NCBI RefSeq assembly: GCF_018140925.1
Contig: NZ_CP073315.1
Span: forward strand, 620,001 to 684,000
Source: Psychrobacillus sp. INOP01
Lineage (GTDB): Bacteria; Bacillota; Bacilli; Bacillales_A; Planococcaceae
DNA: 64,000 nucleotides
Direction of reading: 5' to 3'
The notes under the pieces were generated by a model that searched no databases, was not told the origin of the DNA, and saw only the letters and a list, made by a program, of their open reading frames with translations. The translations under genes and the position numbers were made by a program. Numbering within the stretch: the stretch's first letter is position 1; each line of letters starts with the position of its first letter. Shown in pieces: positions 55,379-64,000 of this stretch.

Positions 55379-56569
55379 TCAAAGGTTCGCTATTCTCACC
55401 GTATCTCTAGCAATCATAATCTCTTCATTCGTTGGTATAACGATTACTTTCACAGGAGAATGAGGATAATTGATGAATGTTTCTTTTCCGTTTATTTTGT
55501 TTAAGTCTGGATCCATATAAACGCCCATGAACTGAAGTCCCTTTAACACTTTTTCACGTATTACTTCACTATTCTCTCCGATTCCCGCTGTGAAAATAAT
55601 GGCATCTACACCATTCATACGTGCCGCATAGGAGCCGATGTATTTATGAATTCGATTGGCGAATACATCTAGTGCCAGCTGCGCACGCTCATTTCCTTTG
55701 GCAGCTTCCCCAACGATATCTCGTAAATCACTGGAAAAACCAGAAACTCCGAGCATCCCCGACTTCTTATTTAAAATATCTAAAACACCTTCAGCATTTT
55801 TACCTGTTTTCTCCATCAAATATGGGATTAAAGCAGGATCAATATTACCCGATCTTGTTCCCATTGTCACACCTGCAAGTGGTGTAAATCCCATAGATGT
55901 ATCGATTGATTTACCATGATGAATAGCTGCAATACTTGCTCCATTGCCTAGGTGACAGGATATAAATCGAGTTGTTTCCAGTGGTCTATTTAATAGGAAT
56001 GCAGCTCTCTGAGATACGTACTTATGTGAAGTTCCGTGAAAACCATATTTTCTAATACCGTATTTTTCATAGTAGTCGTAAGGAATTGAGTATAGATAAG
56101 AACTTTCTGGCATCGTTTGATGGAATGCAGTATCAAAAACAGCTACTGCTGGGACATTTGGAAGCTCCTTTTTAAATACATTTATACCAGTAACGTTTGC
56201 TGGATTATGAAGTGGTGCTAACTCCGATAATTTTTCTAAAGTATCTAATACTTCGGTTGTTATTAAAACGGAGTCGCTGTAAACCTCACCACCATGAACA
56301 ACACGATGCCCAATACCTTCGATTTCATCTAACGAATCGATCACATTTTTTTCAATCAGCATATTCATCAATAGTTTTACCGCTTGTTCGTGATTGTCCA
56401 CCTGTTCAATTATATTAATACGTTCTTCATTTGTCGTCATCGTAAAAATAGGATTACCTAGACCAATTCTTTCTATTAATCCCTTTGCAATTACCTGTTC
56501 GTCTACCATTTCAAAAACCTGGAATTTTAATGAAGAGCTTCCCGCATTTACTGCTAATATTATTGGCAT
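55379..56569 (-). CDS. ackA: Acetate kinase
   Basis: A 396-residue ASKHA-fold kinase: [56 protein letters not shown] and FTAGIGENS are all in place. It makes ATP from acetyl phosphate in overflow metabolism. Its ribosome site AAGGAG sits within the 3' arm of a hairpin that also looks like the ytxK terminator. Confidence 0.97.
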   Translation of the reverse strand: MPIILAVNAGSSSLKFQVFEMVDEQVIAKGLIERIGLGNPIFTMTTNEERINIIEQVDNHEQAVKLLMNMLIEKNVIDSLDEIEGIGHRVVHGGEVYSDSVLITTEVLDTLEKLSELAPLHNPANVTGINVFKKELPNVPAVAVFDTAFHQTMPESSYLYSIPYDYYEKYGIRKYGFHGTSHKYVSQRAAFLLNRPLETTRFISCHLGNGASIAAIHHGKSIDTSMGFTPLAGVTMGTRSGNIDPALIPYLMEKTGKNAEGVLDILNKKSGMLGVSGFSSDLRDIVGEAAKGNERAQLALDVFANRIHKYIGSYAARMNGVDAIIFTAGIGENSEVIREKVLKGLQFMGVYMDPDLNKINGKETFINYPHSPVKVIVIPTNEEIMIARDTVRIANL

Positions 56570-56576
56570 AAAAAAC

Positions 56577-56624
56577 GCTCCTTCGTTGAACTAGTACTTT
56601 AATTGTACCGTTCAAGGAAGGAGC
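56577..56624 (-). terminator. Hairpin at the ytxK-ackA junction covering the ackA ribosome site
   Basis: Minus strand GCTCCTTCCTTGAAC pairs with GTTCAACGAAGGAGC (one mismatch), followed by TTTTTT and at once the ackA ATG. It resembles an intrinsic terminator and also hides the ackA Shine-Dalgarno. Confidence 0.7.
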
Positions 56625-56631
56625 TAGCAAC

Positions 56632-57573
56632 TTACTTCATATTCTCTTCTTGCCAAATTTCGATCTTTTTCAAAAATAGTTCCATGGCTTCTTTGTTCAT
56701 CATGTTTGGAACCTTCGCTAATAGAACCTCTCTCGGCGCTTTCAAATCATCACTTTTCTTTTGTAATATCAAAAGGCTTTTCTCTTGTCCCTTTGTTTTA
56801 AAAATAGAATTTGGAAACTGAATGACTGCTTGAATCCAACCATTTTCCTTGATGAATTCATGAAGTTTCGGTGCCTGTTTCGATTCAAATATAGTATCTG
56901 GCACTAAAAAGAATAGATAGCCGCCCGGTTTTACATGCTTCATCGATTGCTCGATAAATAAATGATGAGCATAGGACATTTCCTCCAAACTATGCAGGAA
57001 GTAATCCTGTGCTGTTTCTGTATCCGGATAATATCCAACAGGTAAGTCGCTTACGACAATATCCACAGGGTCGATTAGAAGCGGCTTTAAAGCATCCTGT
57101 CTAAATAATTGGATGTCATGCGTAAGAAGTTCACCAGTTTGTGCAGCCAGCTGGATTAACAGTTCATCAATTTCTACACCAAATGCATAGTTTTCTGTCG
57201 GTAATGCATTCATAATTGTATACAACAAATTTCCTGTTCCAAGTGCTGGGTCCAAAATCGACAGTTCTTTTTTATTTTTTGTCATTTCTTTTACAAAATA
57301 ACTTACCAATAGTCCGATAGCGTCTGGGGTCATCTGATGATTAACCTGTGCAGACTTCTTCATGCCTTTTAAAATAGCTAATTGAATGGCTTTGCGAATT
57401 TGTTCTTTATCTGCATTTAGAATAGATGGTCTCTTTTTATCAGATAGCCAAAGTTCTAGAGCATATACGACGCCTTCTAAATACGTAGCAGAAGCCTCAT
57501 TTTCGATAAAACCGCTCTCTTGATCAATATACTTAAAAATTTGTTCAACATGTGTGTGCATAGTATCCCTCAT
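56632..57573 (-). CDS. ytxK: Class I SAM-dependent DNA methyltransferase-like protein, YtxK
   Basis: A 313-residue protein of the N6-adenine methylase fold. Motif I is LDPALGTGNLLYTIMN (about 108-123) and motif IV reads SDLPVGYYPD (about 178) in place of the classical NPPY. No target-recognition domain is visible, so it may not modify DNA. It lies between tpx and ackA as in B. subtilis. ATG at 57573 is tentative; the ATG at 57561 has a closer AGGG box. Confidence 0.83.
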   Translation of the reverse strand: MRDTMHTHVEQIFKYIDQESGFIENEASATYLEGVVYALELWLSDKKRPSILNADKEQIRKAIQLAILKGMKKSAQVNHQMTPDAIGLLVSYFVKEMTKNKKELSILDPALGTGNLLYTIMNALPTENYAFGVEIDELLIQLAAQTGELLTHDIQLFRQDALKPLLIDPVDIVVSDLPVGYYPDTETAQDYFLHSLEEMSYAHHLFIEQSMKHVKPGGYLFFLVPDTIFESKQAPKLHEFIKENGWIQAVIQFPNSIFKTKGQEKSLLILQKKSDDLKAPREVLLAKVPNMMNKEAMELFLKKIEIWQEENMK

Positions 57574-57580
57574 AGTAAAA

Positions 57581-57602
57581 CCCACTCCTTCTTCAGAGTG
57601 GG
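57581..57602 (-). terminator. Hairpin at the tpx-ytxK junction
   Basis: Minus strand CCCACTC/GAGTGGG stem with an 8-nt loop then TTTTAC. It can end the tpx transcript, and its 3' arm contains the AAGGAG in front of ytxK. Confidence 0.65.
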
Positions 57603-57621
57603 CTTGCATTATTTTAGTTAA

Positions 57622-58128
57622 TTAGTTTGTTAATGCTTTTACCGCTTCTAATGCTTTTTCATAATTTGGATGATCCGTTCCTTCTCCAACATACTCAGCA
57701 TAAGTTACAACATCGTTTTTATCTACTACAAATACAGAACGAGCTAATAAGCGTAATTCTTGCATAAGTACTCCGTAAGCTTCTCCGAATGAAGCATCAC
57801 GGTGGTCAGATAAAGTTTGAATTGCATCAGCAGCATTAGCACCACACCAACGTTTTTGCGCGAAAGGTAAATCCATTGAAACAGTTAAAATTGCTACATC
57901 GTCACCTAAACTAGCAGCCTCTGAGTTAAATTTGTTAGTTTGTGTAGAACAAACTCCAGTATCTAGGGAAGGAACTACACTGATTAAACGAATTTTACCA
58001 GTTGAATCTTGTAGGGTTACGGGTGATAAATCATTTGCTAGCACTGAAAAGTCCGGTGCCTTTTCTCCAACTACCACTTCTTTACCAACTAATGTTACAG
58101 GATTATTTTTGAATGTTACTTGTGCCAT
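57622..58128 (-). CDS. tpx: Thiol peroxidase
   Basis: A 168-residue atypical 2-Cys peroxiredoxin. Peroxidatic Cys60 is in PSLDTGVCSTQTNKF and resolving Cys95 in KRWCGA. Reduces hydrogen peroxide and alkyl peroxides with thioredoxin. Cytosolic. Full length. Confidence 0.96.
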   Translation of the reverse strand: MAQVTFKNNPVTLVGKEVVVGEKAPDFSVLANDLSPVTLQDSTGKIRLISVVPSLDTGVCSTQTNKFNSEAASLGDDVAILTVSMDLPFAQKRWCGANAADAIQTLSDHRDASFGEAYGVLMQELRLLARSVFVVDKNDVVTYAEYVGEGTDHPNYEKALEAVKALTN

Positions 58129-58162
58129 AAAATGTAGCCTCCTTTTTCATACCTTCATCTTA

Positions 58163-58741
58163 CTAGAATACGTTCGGCTCATGCAACTCTTTTGCAATAG
58201 CATTTTCATATGTGACTTTCTCTTTTAAATCATATACCGATTCATGAACGACTAATGTATCAGCTATAAAATCATGTACACCTTGTTTTTTAGGTGTGAA
58301 AGCTACGACTAGATAGGGAATATTCAACGGAATAACAGATATTAATCGGCCAATCCATTCTCTAAATATAACAGTACCCCATTTTAGTTTTTCACCTTCT
58401 TTCGATATTACACGAATGCCAAATATCATCTTTCCAACAGTTTGGCTACATAGCTTAGTCATCAACACAAAATACGCATAGAAGATAACTGCTGTAATAA
58501 CAGTAAATGGCGCATACCATTCAGGATTATTTAACTCGAATGAAAACAAACGAAATATAGGTTTGATCAATAACATACCAATAGAAGCTAAAACGAGAAG
58601 ATCTACTGTATATGCCCAAAAACGAATCCAAAAGCCCGCAGCCTTCTGTCCATATTGTGCAGTTCGATGAACAATTACTTGCTGGGTTGCAGAGGTGTTC
58701 GCTTGCACATTTTGGTCTTCTGGTTGTACAAATTCACTCAT
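58163..58741 (-). CDS. yteJ: RDD family membrane protein, YteJ-like
   Basis: A 192-residue RDD-domain protein with hydrophobic segments at about 45-62 and 78-98 and a weaker one near 140. The family residues appear in GFWIRFWAYTVDLLVL and GKMIFGIRVISKEGEKL. It begins 12 nt after sppA. In B. subtilis the sppA-yteJ pair is in the sigma-W regulon and protects against lantibiotics; the sigma-W-type promoter before sppA here supports the same role. Confidence 0.87.
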   Translation of the reverse strand: MSEFVQPEDQNVQANTSATQQVIVHRTAQYGQKAAGFWIRFWAYTVDLLVLASIGMLLIKPIFRLFSFELNNPEWYAPFTVITAVIFYAYFVLMTKLCSQTVGKMIFGIRVISKEGEKLKWGTVIFREWIGRLISVIPLNIPYLVVAFTPKKQGVHDFIADTLVVHESVYDLKEKVTYENAIAKELHEPNVF

Positions 58742-58753
58742 CTTAAACCCTCC

Positions 58754-59767
58754 TTATTCATTCCCGTATAAATACATCATTTTTGGCGAGCTATTTTCCG
58801 TGATTAACTGTGCAATGAGTTTGGATTCCATATCTAAACCTAAGAAAGATTGGGCTTTCACAGCAAATAATGAAGCAAAGCTTTGTGAGTAACCATATTC
58901 AAATACTTCTGCTTTCTCTAAGTTATAGTCTGTTTTTATAGCTTGAACTGCATCCTCTAAAAATCCATAATTATCAGCTAATCCAGCTTCGATTGCTTGA
59001 CGACCATTTAAAATTCGTCCGTCAGCAACTTTCTTAACTTCCGCTTCCGTCATATTTCTACCTTTTTCTATAATATCAACGAAGTCCTCATAAGAGTCGT
59101 TTAGCATTTCTTGAAGCATAGCTCTTTCTGCCTCTGTCATTTCTCTTGTAGGACTCATAATATCTTTGTATGGTCCTGATTTAATCGTTACAAATTCGAC
59201 ACCGTATTTTTCTGCTAATTTACCATAGTTAACACTTTGCATGATGACACCAATGGACCCTGTCATCGTCTCTTTATTAACAAATATTTTATCAGCAGGT
59301 GCGGATATATAGTAACCACCAGATGCTGCCATACTTCCCATAGAAACATATATTGGTTTTTCAGTTTCTTCTTGAAGTTCTATGATTTCTTTATAAATTT
59401 GCGCTGATTCGACAACACCACCACCAGGTGAATTTACTTGTAATACAATTGCTTTTACCGTGTCATCCACTTTCGCTTGCTCTAATTGCTGTAGGAAAAA
59501 TTGATGGTTATACCCTTCAGCTGCAAAAAGTGAGGTTGCACTACCCGTATCTTGAATGACCCCATCCACCGTAAGTAATGCGATTCGTTCGTTCATACTA
59601 CCTTCTTCTAAAACCGTTTCAAAAAAATCTTGGCTAGAAGCAGATGCAAATTCATCTAAATACGATGTCCAATCTGTTGTAAACGCAGTGGAGACGGTAT
59701 TGACGAAAATCGAAATAAGCAATAATAATGATGCTCCTAAAATAGCAAACCAGCGTTTCATATTCAT
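58754..59767 (-). CDS. sppA: Signal peptide peptidase SppA
   Basis: A 337-residue membrane-anchored serine protease with an N-terminal transmembrane helix (about 7-28). Nucleophile Ser149 in GSMAASGGYY and general base Lys201 in SGPYKDIMSP match the B. subtilis Ser/Lys dyad. It degrades leftover signal peptides. The first of two ATG codons is preferred, with GGAGG 10 nt upstream. It is preceded by an ECF promoter and followed closely by yteJ. Confidence 0.95.
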   Translation of the reverse strand: MNMKRWFAILGASLLLLISIFVNTVSTAFTTDWTSYLDEFASASSQDFFETVLEEGSMNERIALLTVDGVIQDTGSATSLFAAEGYNHQFFLQQLEQAKVDDTVKAIVLQVNSPGGGVVESAQIYKEIIELQEETEKPIYVSMGSMAASGGYYISAPADKIFVNKETMTGSIGVIMQSVNYGKLAEKYGVEFVTIKSGPYKDIMSPTREMTEAERAMLQEMLNDSYEDFVDIIEKGRNMTEAEVKKVADGRILNGRQAIEAGLADNYGFLEDAVQAIKTDYNLEKAEVFEYGYSQSFASLFAVKAQSFLGLDMESKLIAQLITENSSPKMMYLYGNE

Positions 59768-59799
59768 ATGTACAATTCCTCCTTTAATACTTCTCTTTA

Positions 59800-59827
59800 C
59801 ATACGTAAAAAATATCTAAATGTTTCA
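59800..59827 (-). promoter_or_regulatory. Sigma-W-type ECF promoter of sppA-yteJ
   Basis: Minus strand TGAAAC (59822-59827), 16 nt, CGTATG (59800-59805), about 33 nt before the sppA ATG. sppA-yteJ is a known sigma-W operon in B. subtilis. Confidence 0.8.
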
Positions 59828-59852
59828 CGAAATGGTAAAATAAATATATACA
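59824..59852 (+). promoter_or_regulatory. Candidate sigma-A promoter of nadK2
   Basis: TTCACG, 17 nt, TATACA, about 20 nt before the nadK2 ATG. Its -35 overlaps the -35 of the divergent sppA promoter. Confidence 0.4.
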
Positions 59853-59871
59853 ATAGTAAAGGAGAATGTTT

Positions 59872-60672
59872 ATGGCCTCCAAAAACGCAATATATTTATA
59901 TACTAAGAATGACACAAAATCTTTGCAAAGAAAAGACAGAATCGCAGAAGCAATACATAGTCATGGTTTTACGGTAGTTGAAGACTCACAGCATGCTTCA
60001 ATAATTGTAAGCATCGGCACGGACGGTTCTTTTTTACAAGCAGTCCGTAAAACTGGATTTAGACAGGATTGTTTGTATGCCGGTATTTCTACAACAGATA
60101 CCCTCAGCATGTACTGTGATTTTTTAGCAGATGATATAGAAGCTATGGCTGAAGCAGTTCTTACGAAGAACATTCAAGTTCGCAAATACCCATTGCTAGA
60201 AATTTCGGTAAATAATCACCCTAAATTTTTATGTTTAAATGAGTTTACGATTCGATCGAACATTATTAAAGCATTTGTTTTAGATATAATTATTGATCAG
60301 AAGCACTTTGAGTCCTTTAGAGGTGATGGAATGGTAATTTCCACTCCAACAGGTAGCTCGGGTTATAATAAATCATTAAACGGTGCGGTGGTTGACCCTC
60401 TACTGCCCTGTATTCAAGTTGCAGAAATAGCTTCAGTTAATAGTAATGAATATAGAACTCTCGGTTCATCCTTTATATTAAGTGGTCAGAGAACACTAGA
60501 ACTTCGCTTACATAAGGACTGGAATGATTATCCTTCAATGAGCACGGACAACGAAGCACTTAGTATTCAGCATGTAGAAAATGTATCTATCTGTTTAAGT
60601 GATAAAATCATCAAGACTGTTAAAATGAAGAATAATAGTTATTGGGAAAAAGTGAAAAGATCGTTTTTATAA
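59872..60672 (+). CDS. NAD kinase, NadK2/YtdI type
   Basis: A 266-residue NAD kinase making NADP. The first motif is IGTDGSFLQA (the GGDG motif with G-T-D-G), the second NEFTIRSN (for NE.xi), then DGMVISTPTGSSGYN. ATG at 59872 is 7 nt after AAAGGAG; another in-frame ATG at 59866 is too close to it. Divergent from sppA. Bacillales usually carry a second NAD kinase elsewhere. Confidence 0.92.
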   Translation: MASKNAIYLYTKNDTKSLQRKDRIAEAIHSHGFTVVEDSQHASIIVSIGTDGSFLQAVRKTGFRQDCLYAGISTTDTLSMYCDFLADDIEAMAEAVLTKNIQVRKYPLLEISVNNHPKFLCLNEFTIRSNIIKAFVLDIIIDQKHFESFRGDGMVISTPTGSSGYNKSLNGAVVDPLLPCIQVAEIASVNSNEYRTLGSSFILSGQRTLELRLHKDWNDYPSMSTDNEALSIQHVENVSICLSDKIIKTVKMKNNSYWEKVKRSFL

Positions 60673-60676
60673 TTTA

Positions 60677-60717
60677 AAACAGATAGCTTCGTTTTGTAAC
60701 GGAGCTATCTGTTTTTT
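60677..60717 (+). terminator. Terminator after nadK2
   Basis: AACAGATAGCT/AGCTATCTGTT stem with inner GTT/AAC and a T6 run. Confidence 0.88.
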
Positions 60718-60882
60718 CAATAAACAAGAAATTATATAATTTTTACTCTATATCTGTCCAACTTCAGAACCAACAGCTCTACCACATCAGACTTATTGTA
60801 GGACCGCAAGATGCGAATCAATCAATCGTTATGACAAGATGTTGTGAAGTTAGACTGACTTCCCCTCTGCAAATTGCGCATC

Positions 60883-61791
60883 TTACTTCAGGTCTTCCAT
60901 CGCTTTTCTTACTTCCATTATTTTAGAGATTGTAAACAAAATCAACGCAAGCCAAATACATGAAAAAGATAGAAACTCTATTTTGCTAAACGCCTCATCA
61001 TATAACAATACCCCAACTAGTAGCATAATCGTAGGTGCTATGTACTGAAAAAATCCTGACATATATAGCGGCATTGATTTTGTTCCCTTAGCAAATAATA
61101 TTAATGGTACAGCAGTAGCAACACCTGTGAATATAAGTAGGATAACTGTAGGCGCATTTGATGTAAAAAATACCGCTTTATCTGATATTACTAGATAGAC
61201 AAAATAGACTAGCGCAACAGGAAAAACAAAAAAAGTTTCAATTGTTAATCCTCGAAGGGCATCAATTTTGATACTTTTCTTTATCAGACCATATAAGGCA
61301 AATGTAATAGCAAGCGTAAACGCTATCCAAGGAACTTCACCATAAGAAACAGTTAAAATAATTACACCAACAGCAGCAAGCAGCACAGAAAGCTGTTGCG
61401 CTCTAGATAATCTTTCTTTTAAAAATACAATTCCTAGTAATATGGAAAGTAATGGATTTATGTAATATCCTAAGCTTGTCTGTACGATAAAACCAGCATT
61501 CACTGCATATATGTATGTAAACCAATTTCCTGTTATTAGATAAGAAGCTACAAAAAGGCCCCAGAAAGATTTTTGGTTTGCCCATAAGTCCTTCAGATCT
61601 ACTTTCAGCTGTTTAAAATTTCTTCCCACTATTACTAACATCAGTGTAAATATAAATGACCAAATTACTCTACCTGAGAGTATTTCATCACTTGAAACAT
61701 GCTCTAATAGCTTCCAATATATTGGCATAAAACCCCATAAAACATATGCCAGTACTACAAATATGATTCCTTGTTTTTCTTCCGTTTTCAA
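60883..61791 (-). CDS. rarD: EamA/DMT transporter, RarD type
   Basis: A 302-residue drug/metabolite transporter with ten hydrophobic segments in two EamA halves. The N-terminal AYVLWGFMPIYWKLL and YINPLLSILLGIVFLKERLS are typical of the RarD subfamily, first named for chloramphenicol sensitivity in Pseudomonas. Natural substrate unknown. No operon partner; the gap 60720-60882 holds an 8-bp inverted pair AAGATGCG/CGCATCTT but no gene. Confidence 0.87.
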   Translation of the reverse strand: MKTEEKQGIIFVVLAYVLWGFMPIYWKLLEHVSSDEILSGRVIWSFIFTLMLVIVGRNFKQLKVDLKDLWANQKSFWGLFVASYLITGNWFTYIYAVNAGFIVQTSLGYYINPLLSILLGIVFLKERLSRAQQLSVLLAAVGVIILTVSYGEVPWIAFTLAITFALYGLIKKSIKIDALRGLTIETFFVFPVALVYFVYLVISDKAVFFTSNAPTVILLIFTGVATAVPLILFAKGTKSMPLYMSGFFQYIAPTIMLLVGVLLYDEAFSKIEFLSFSCIWLALILFTISKIMEVRKAMEDLK

Positions 61792-61863
61792 TTAGAACAC
61801 CTCTTTACTTTGTGACTCGAAATATTAAACTATTATATTGCTTTAAATCGTTAAAGTAAATAA

Positions 61864-61899
61864 GAAAACACGGAGAGATAATTTCTCTTCGTGTTTTCT
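61864..61899 (-). terminator. Terminator after the acyl-CoA synthetase gene
   Basis: AAAACACG-AGAGA/TCTCT-CGTGTTTT stem with a short loop, then TTTTCTTATT on the minus strand. Confidence 0.82.
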
Positions 61900-61921
61900 T
61901 ATTAGGTTTTAACTCATAAAC

Positions 61922-63499
61922 TTACTTTTTACTTTGTTCTTTCTGCCGTAAATCTAATCTTCTAATTTTCCCAGATGTTGTTTTTGGTAATTCCTCGATA
62001 AATTCGATTTCCCTTGGATATTTATAAGGAGCGGTTATTTGTTTCACATGATTTTGTAATTCTTTTATTAACTCCTCAGAACCTACTATAGATGCATCAC
62101 GTAATACAACAAATGCTTTAACAATACTTCCTCTTTCCGGGTGTGGTGTTCCGACTACAGCGCATTCTTGCACTGCTGGATGTTTCGTCAATGCATCTTC
62201 TACTTCAAATGGTCCAATTGTGTATCCTGAACTGATAATAATATCGTCTCGACGGCCTTCAAACCAGAAGTAACCATCCTCATCCTTTTTCGCCCGGTCA
62301 CCTGTAATATAGTAATCTCCTCTAAATTGCATAGAGGTTCTTTCAGGATCTTTTAAGTATTCTTTAAATAATGCTGGCGTTTCTAGATGAACAGCTATAT
62401 CTCCAACTTCTCCAGAGGCACAAATTTGACCTAAGTCATTGATAATATCAACTGTATTTCCTGGCGTTGGTTTGCCCATTGAACCAGGTCTTGCCTCCAT
62501 GCCCTTCATCGTTCCTACAAGTAACGTATTTTCAGTTTGGCCATAGCCATCTCGGACCTCTAAAGCAAATACTTTATCGAAAGTTTCAATTACCTCTCGA
62601 TTCAACGGTTCCCCTGCAGAAACAGCACTATGAAGTGAAGTAAGATTATACTCGTTTAAATTATCTACTTTAGCCATAATTCGATACTCGGTAGGCGTAC
62701 AACAAAGAACATTAACTTTCTTCTCTTGTATAATTTTAAGGTATGTTTTAGGTTCAAACTTCCCGTTATAAACATAGCCGATTGCACCACTACCTAACGT
62801 AGCTAAGAAAGGACTCCAAATCCATTTTTGCCAGCCTGGACTTGCTGTTGCCCACACAACATCTCCCTCTTGAATTGCCAACCAGTTTGGTCCAGAGGTG
62901 CGTAAATGCGCAAAAGCCCAGCCATGTGTATGGACAACACCTTTAGGATTTCCAGTCGTACCACTTGTGTAGGAAAGGAATGCCATGTCATCCTTTAATG
63001 TATCAATTGTTTGAAATTCATCTGATTCAGCTTGTATCTCTTCCGTCAACGAAATCCAATTATCTTTCTTATTGCCGATTACAAATAATAGTTGATCATC
63101 TAAGTTGCGTACTTCTTCAAATTGATCAAGGAATGGTTCATATGCAATAATTGCCTTTGCTTCACTATGTGTCAATCGATATTCTATATCCTTTGCACGA
63201 AGCATTTCAGAACTTGGTATTACAACTAGACCAGCCTTTAGCGCAGCTATATATATTTCATAAGCTTCTATCAAACGAGGTACCATTATTAATACAACGT
63301 CACCTTTTTGGAGGCCTTTACGGGTGAACAGGTTGGCAATTTTATTAGCTTTCTGTATTAAATTTTTGTATGTACTTTTTTTCTGCTGTCCATCATCAGA
63401 TTCCCATATTAGCGCTAATTTTTTTTCATCTACAGCATACTTTTCAAATTCTGTTACGAGGTTATAATGTTCTGGGGCTATTAAATCTTGTTTATTCAT
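61922..63499 (-). CDS. AMP-forming acyl-CoA synthetase, MbcS-like
   Basis: A 525-residue ANL-family enzyme activating a short or branched carboxylate to its CoA ester. Core motifs: FLSYTSGTTGNPKGVVHTH (A3), RDGYGQTENTLLVG (A5), TGDRAKKDEDGYFWFEGR (A7/A8) and the C-terminal catalytic lysine in PKTTSGKIRRLDLR (A10). The size and its position next to a SASP gene match B. subtilis YtcI/MbcS, a methylbutyryl-CoA synthetase that feeds branched-chain fatty acid synthesis. Propionate or butyrate specificity cannot be ruled out. The start follows AAAGGAGG. Confidence 0.88.
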   Translation of the reverse strand: MNKQDLIAPEHYNLVTEFEKYAVDEKKLALIWESDDGQQKKSTYKNLIQKANKIANLFTRKGLQKGDVVLIMVPRLIEAYEIYIAALKAGLVVIPSSEMLRAKDIEYRLTHSEAKAIIAYEPFLDQFEEVRNLDDQLLFVIGNKKDNWISLTEEIQAESDEFQTIDTLKDDMAFLSYTSGTTGNPKGVVHTHGWAFAHLRTSGPNWLAIQEGDVVWATASPGWQKWIWSPFLATLGSGAIGYVYNGKFEPKTYLKIIQEKKVNVLCCTPTEYRIMAKVDNLNEYNLTSLHSAVSAGEPLNREVIETFDKVFALEVRDGYGQTENTLLVGTMKGMEARPGSMGKPTPGNTVDIINDLGQICASGEVGDIAVHLETPALFKEYLKDPERTSMQFRGDYYITGDRAKKDEDGYFWFEGRRDDIIISSGYTIGPFEVEDALTKHPAVQECAVVGTPHPERGSIVKAFVVLRDASIVGSEELIKELQNHVKQITAPYKYPREIEFIEELPKTTSGKIRRLDLRQKEQSKK

Positions 63500-63844
63500 T
63501 TTGACTTCCTCCTTTTCACTCTTTTAATTATAGAGGAAATCTACAAGTTTTAGTAAACAAAAGTTTTAACTTTCAGATATTTCTCTACTTTAGTTTTACG
63601 GGAGGGAATTATATTCAAAAATGGTTTAATAATACAGATGAATTTGATGTTGTGATGCATGCGAGATCATTTCTCCCTTTTAGTGACCAATCATCCTAAA
63701 AACAAATTCTATATTTCAAACTTATCACTCATAAAATCCCTCTCCGATTGTAAGTTACTTTATAGTTACTTTATCTCCCTAAGACTACGGAATTCTGTCT
63801 CTAGGTTACGTGTTACTTTCGGATGTATGTATGCTCCACATTAT
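63500..63844. other. Intergenic gap with no recognised gene
   Basis: About 345 bp between the acyl-CoA synthetase start and the SASP terminator. A TATAAT (minus, 63527-63532) lies 30 nt before the synthetase start but has no good -35. A 66-codon plus-strand frame beginning at 63659 has no ribosome site or family resemblance and is not called. Confidence 0.5.
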
Positions 63845-63878
63845 AAAAAAAACCGGTAGCCTAAGCTACCGGTTTTTG
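63845..63878 (-). terminator. Terminator after the SASP gene
   Basis: Perfect 12-bp stem AAACCGGTAGC-type arms (ACCGGTAGC/GCTACCGGT core) with a 4-nt loop and T8 on the minus strand. Confidence 0.9.
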
Positions 63879-63885
63879 TGTTCAC

Positions 63886-64000
63886 TTATTTTTGAAATCC
63901 GTTCATTTGTTGTTGGGCTTGGGCAACTAATCGCTTTGTAATTTCTCCGCCTACGGATCCGTTGGCACGCGATGATGCTTCACCACCAAGTTGTACTCCA
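63886..64000 (-). CDS. sspA: Alpha/beta-type small acid-soluble spore protein (partial)
   Basis: The last 37 codons of a gene cut by the window edge; it is too short at the edge to appear complete. The translated end reads [18 protein letters not shown] then [18 protein letters not shown] before the final K and stop. [15 protein letters not shown] is the second conserved DNA-binding segment of alpha/beta SASP. These proteins coat spore DNA. It lies upstream of the mbcS-like gene on the same strand, as sspA does beside ytcI in B. subtilis; which paralogue it is cannot be settled from the fragment. Confidence 0.9.
   Translation of the reverse strand, partial: GVQLGGEASSRANGSVGGEITKRLVAQAQQQMNGFQK

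Noticed and set aside
60750-60882. Possible tRNA remnant or structured RNA before rarD
   Set aside because: A stretch reading GGTAGAGC on the minus strand looks like a tRNA D-arm, but no acceptor, anticodon or T-arm pairs form. The AAGATGCG/CGCATCTT pair is too far apart to trust.

Overview
The window reads as a chromosomal core region of a low-GC, endospore-forming member of the Bacillales, most likely Planococcaceae (Psychrobacillus/Lysinibacillus/Sporosarcina-like). Reasons: spore proteins at both ends (SspI at the left edge, the C-terminus of an alpha/beta SASP at the right edge), a thrS T-box, an L20-type attenuator before infC-rpmI-rplT, an ATT start for infC, and a gene order that, from memory, follows the Bacillus subtilis ysf/ysd/yt* region almost gene for gene. 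Nearly all genes are on the minus strand. Family placement is inference; no rRNA or other taxonomic marker is present.

Layout. 0-5 kb: sspI, a GlcD-type FAD oxidase with a BASS transporter, and an ECF sigma/DUF4179 anti-sigma pair. 5-11 kb: argF, an M42 peptidase, a DUF2207 membrane protein, an all-alpha dUTPase, ysdB, ysdA. 11-15 kb: rplT-rpmI-infC with its attenuated leader, then thrS with its T-box. 15-24.5 kb: replication, nucleotide and repair genes (dnaI, dnaB, nrdR, coaE, mutM, polA) with speD and gapB. 24.5-28 kb: hflKC and an ATP-grasp ligase resembling D-aspartate ligases. 28-42 kb: phoPR, citZ-icd-mdh, ytvI, fxsA, pfkA-pyk, accDA and a FadR-type GntR regulator. 42-50.6 kb: dnaE, nrnA, ytpI, ytoI, ytkL and an M24 peptidase. 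50.7-64 kb: yqjF, a crcB pair, ald, uspA, trmO, ackA, ytxK, tpx, yteJ, sppA, nadK2, rarD, an mbcS-like acyl-CoA synthetase and the sspA-like end.

Functional threads. Central carbon metabolism is concentrated here (Pfk, Pyk, GapB, CitZ, Icd, Mdh, AckA, AccAD, Ald). A second thread is envelope stress: four promoters of the ECF sigma-W type (TGAAAC, 16-17 nt, CGTA) precede sppA-yteJ, ysdB, hflKC and the DUF2207 gene, and the ECF sigma gene has a related promoter of its own. sppA-yteJ and ysdB are sigma-W targets in B. subtilis as far as I recall; hflKC and DUF2207 would be additions.

The most unusual content is intergenic. A fold-back repeat of about 220-310 bp (family A) occurs three times and can form long stem-loops; its central stem differs between copies with paired changes. 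A GC-rich repeat of about 110 bp (family B) occurs six times in two sequence types. Two A copies are joined to a B copy through a partly conserved spacer, giving a composite of about 490-590 bp downstream of mdh and of pyk. I see no CRISPR array, prophage, transposase, rRNA or intact tRNA gene.
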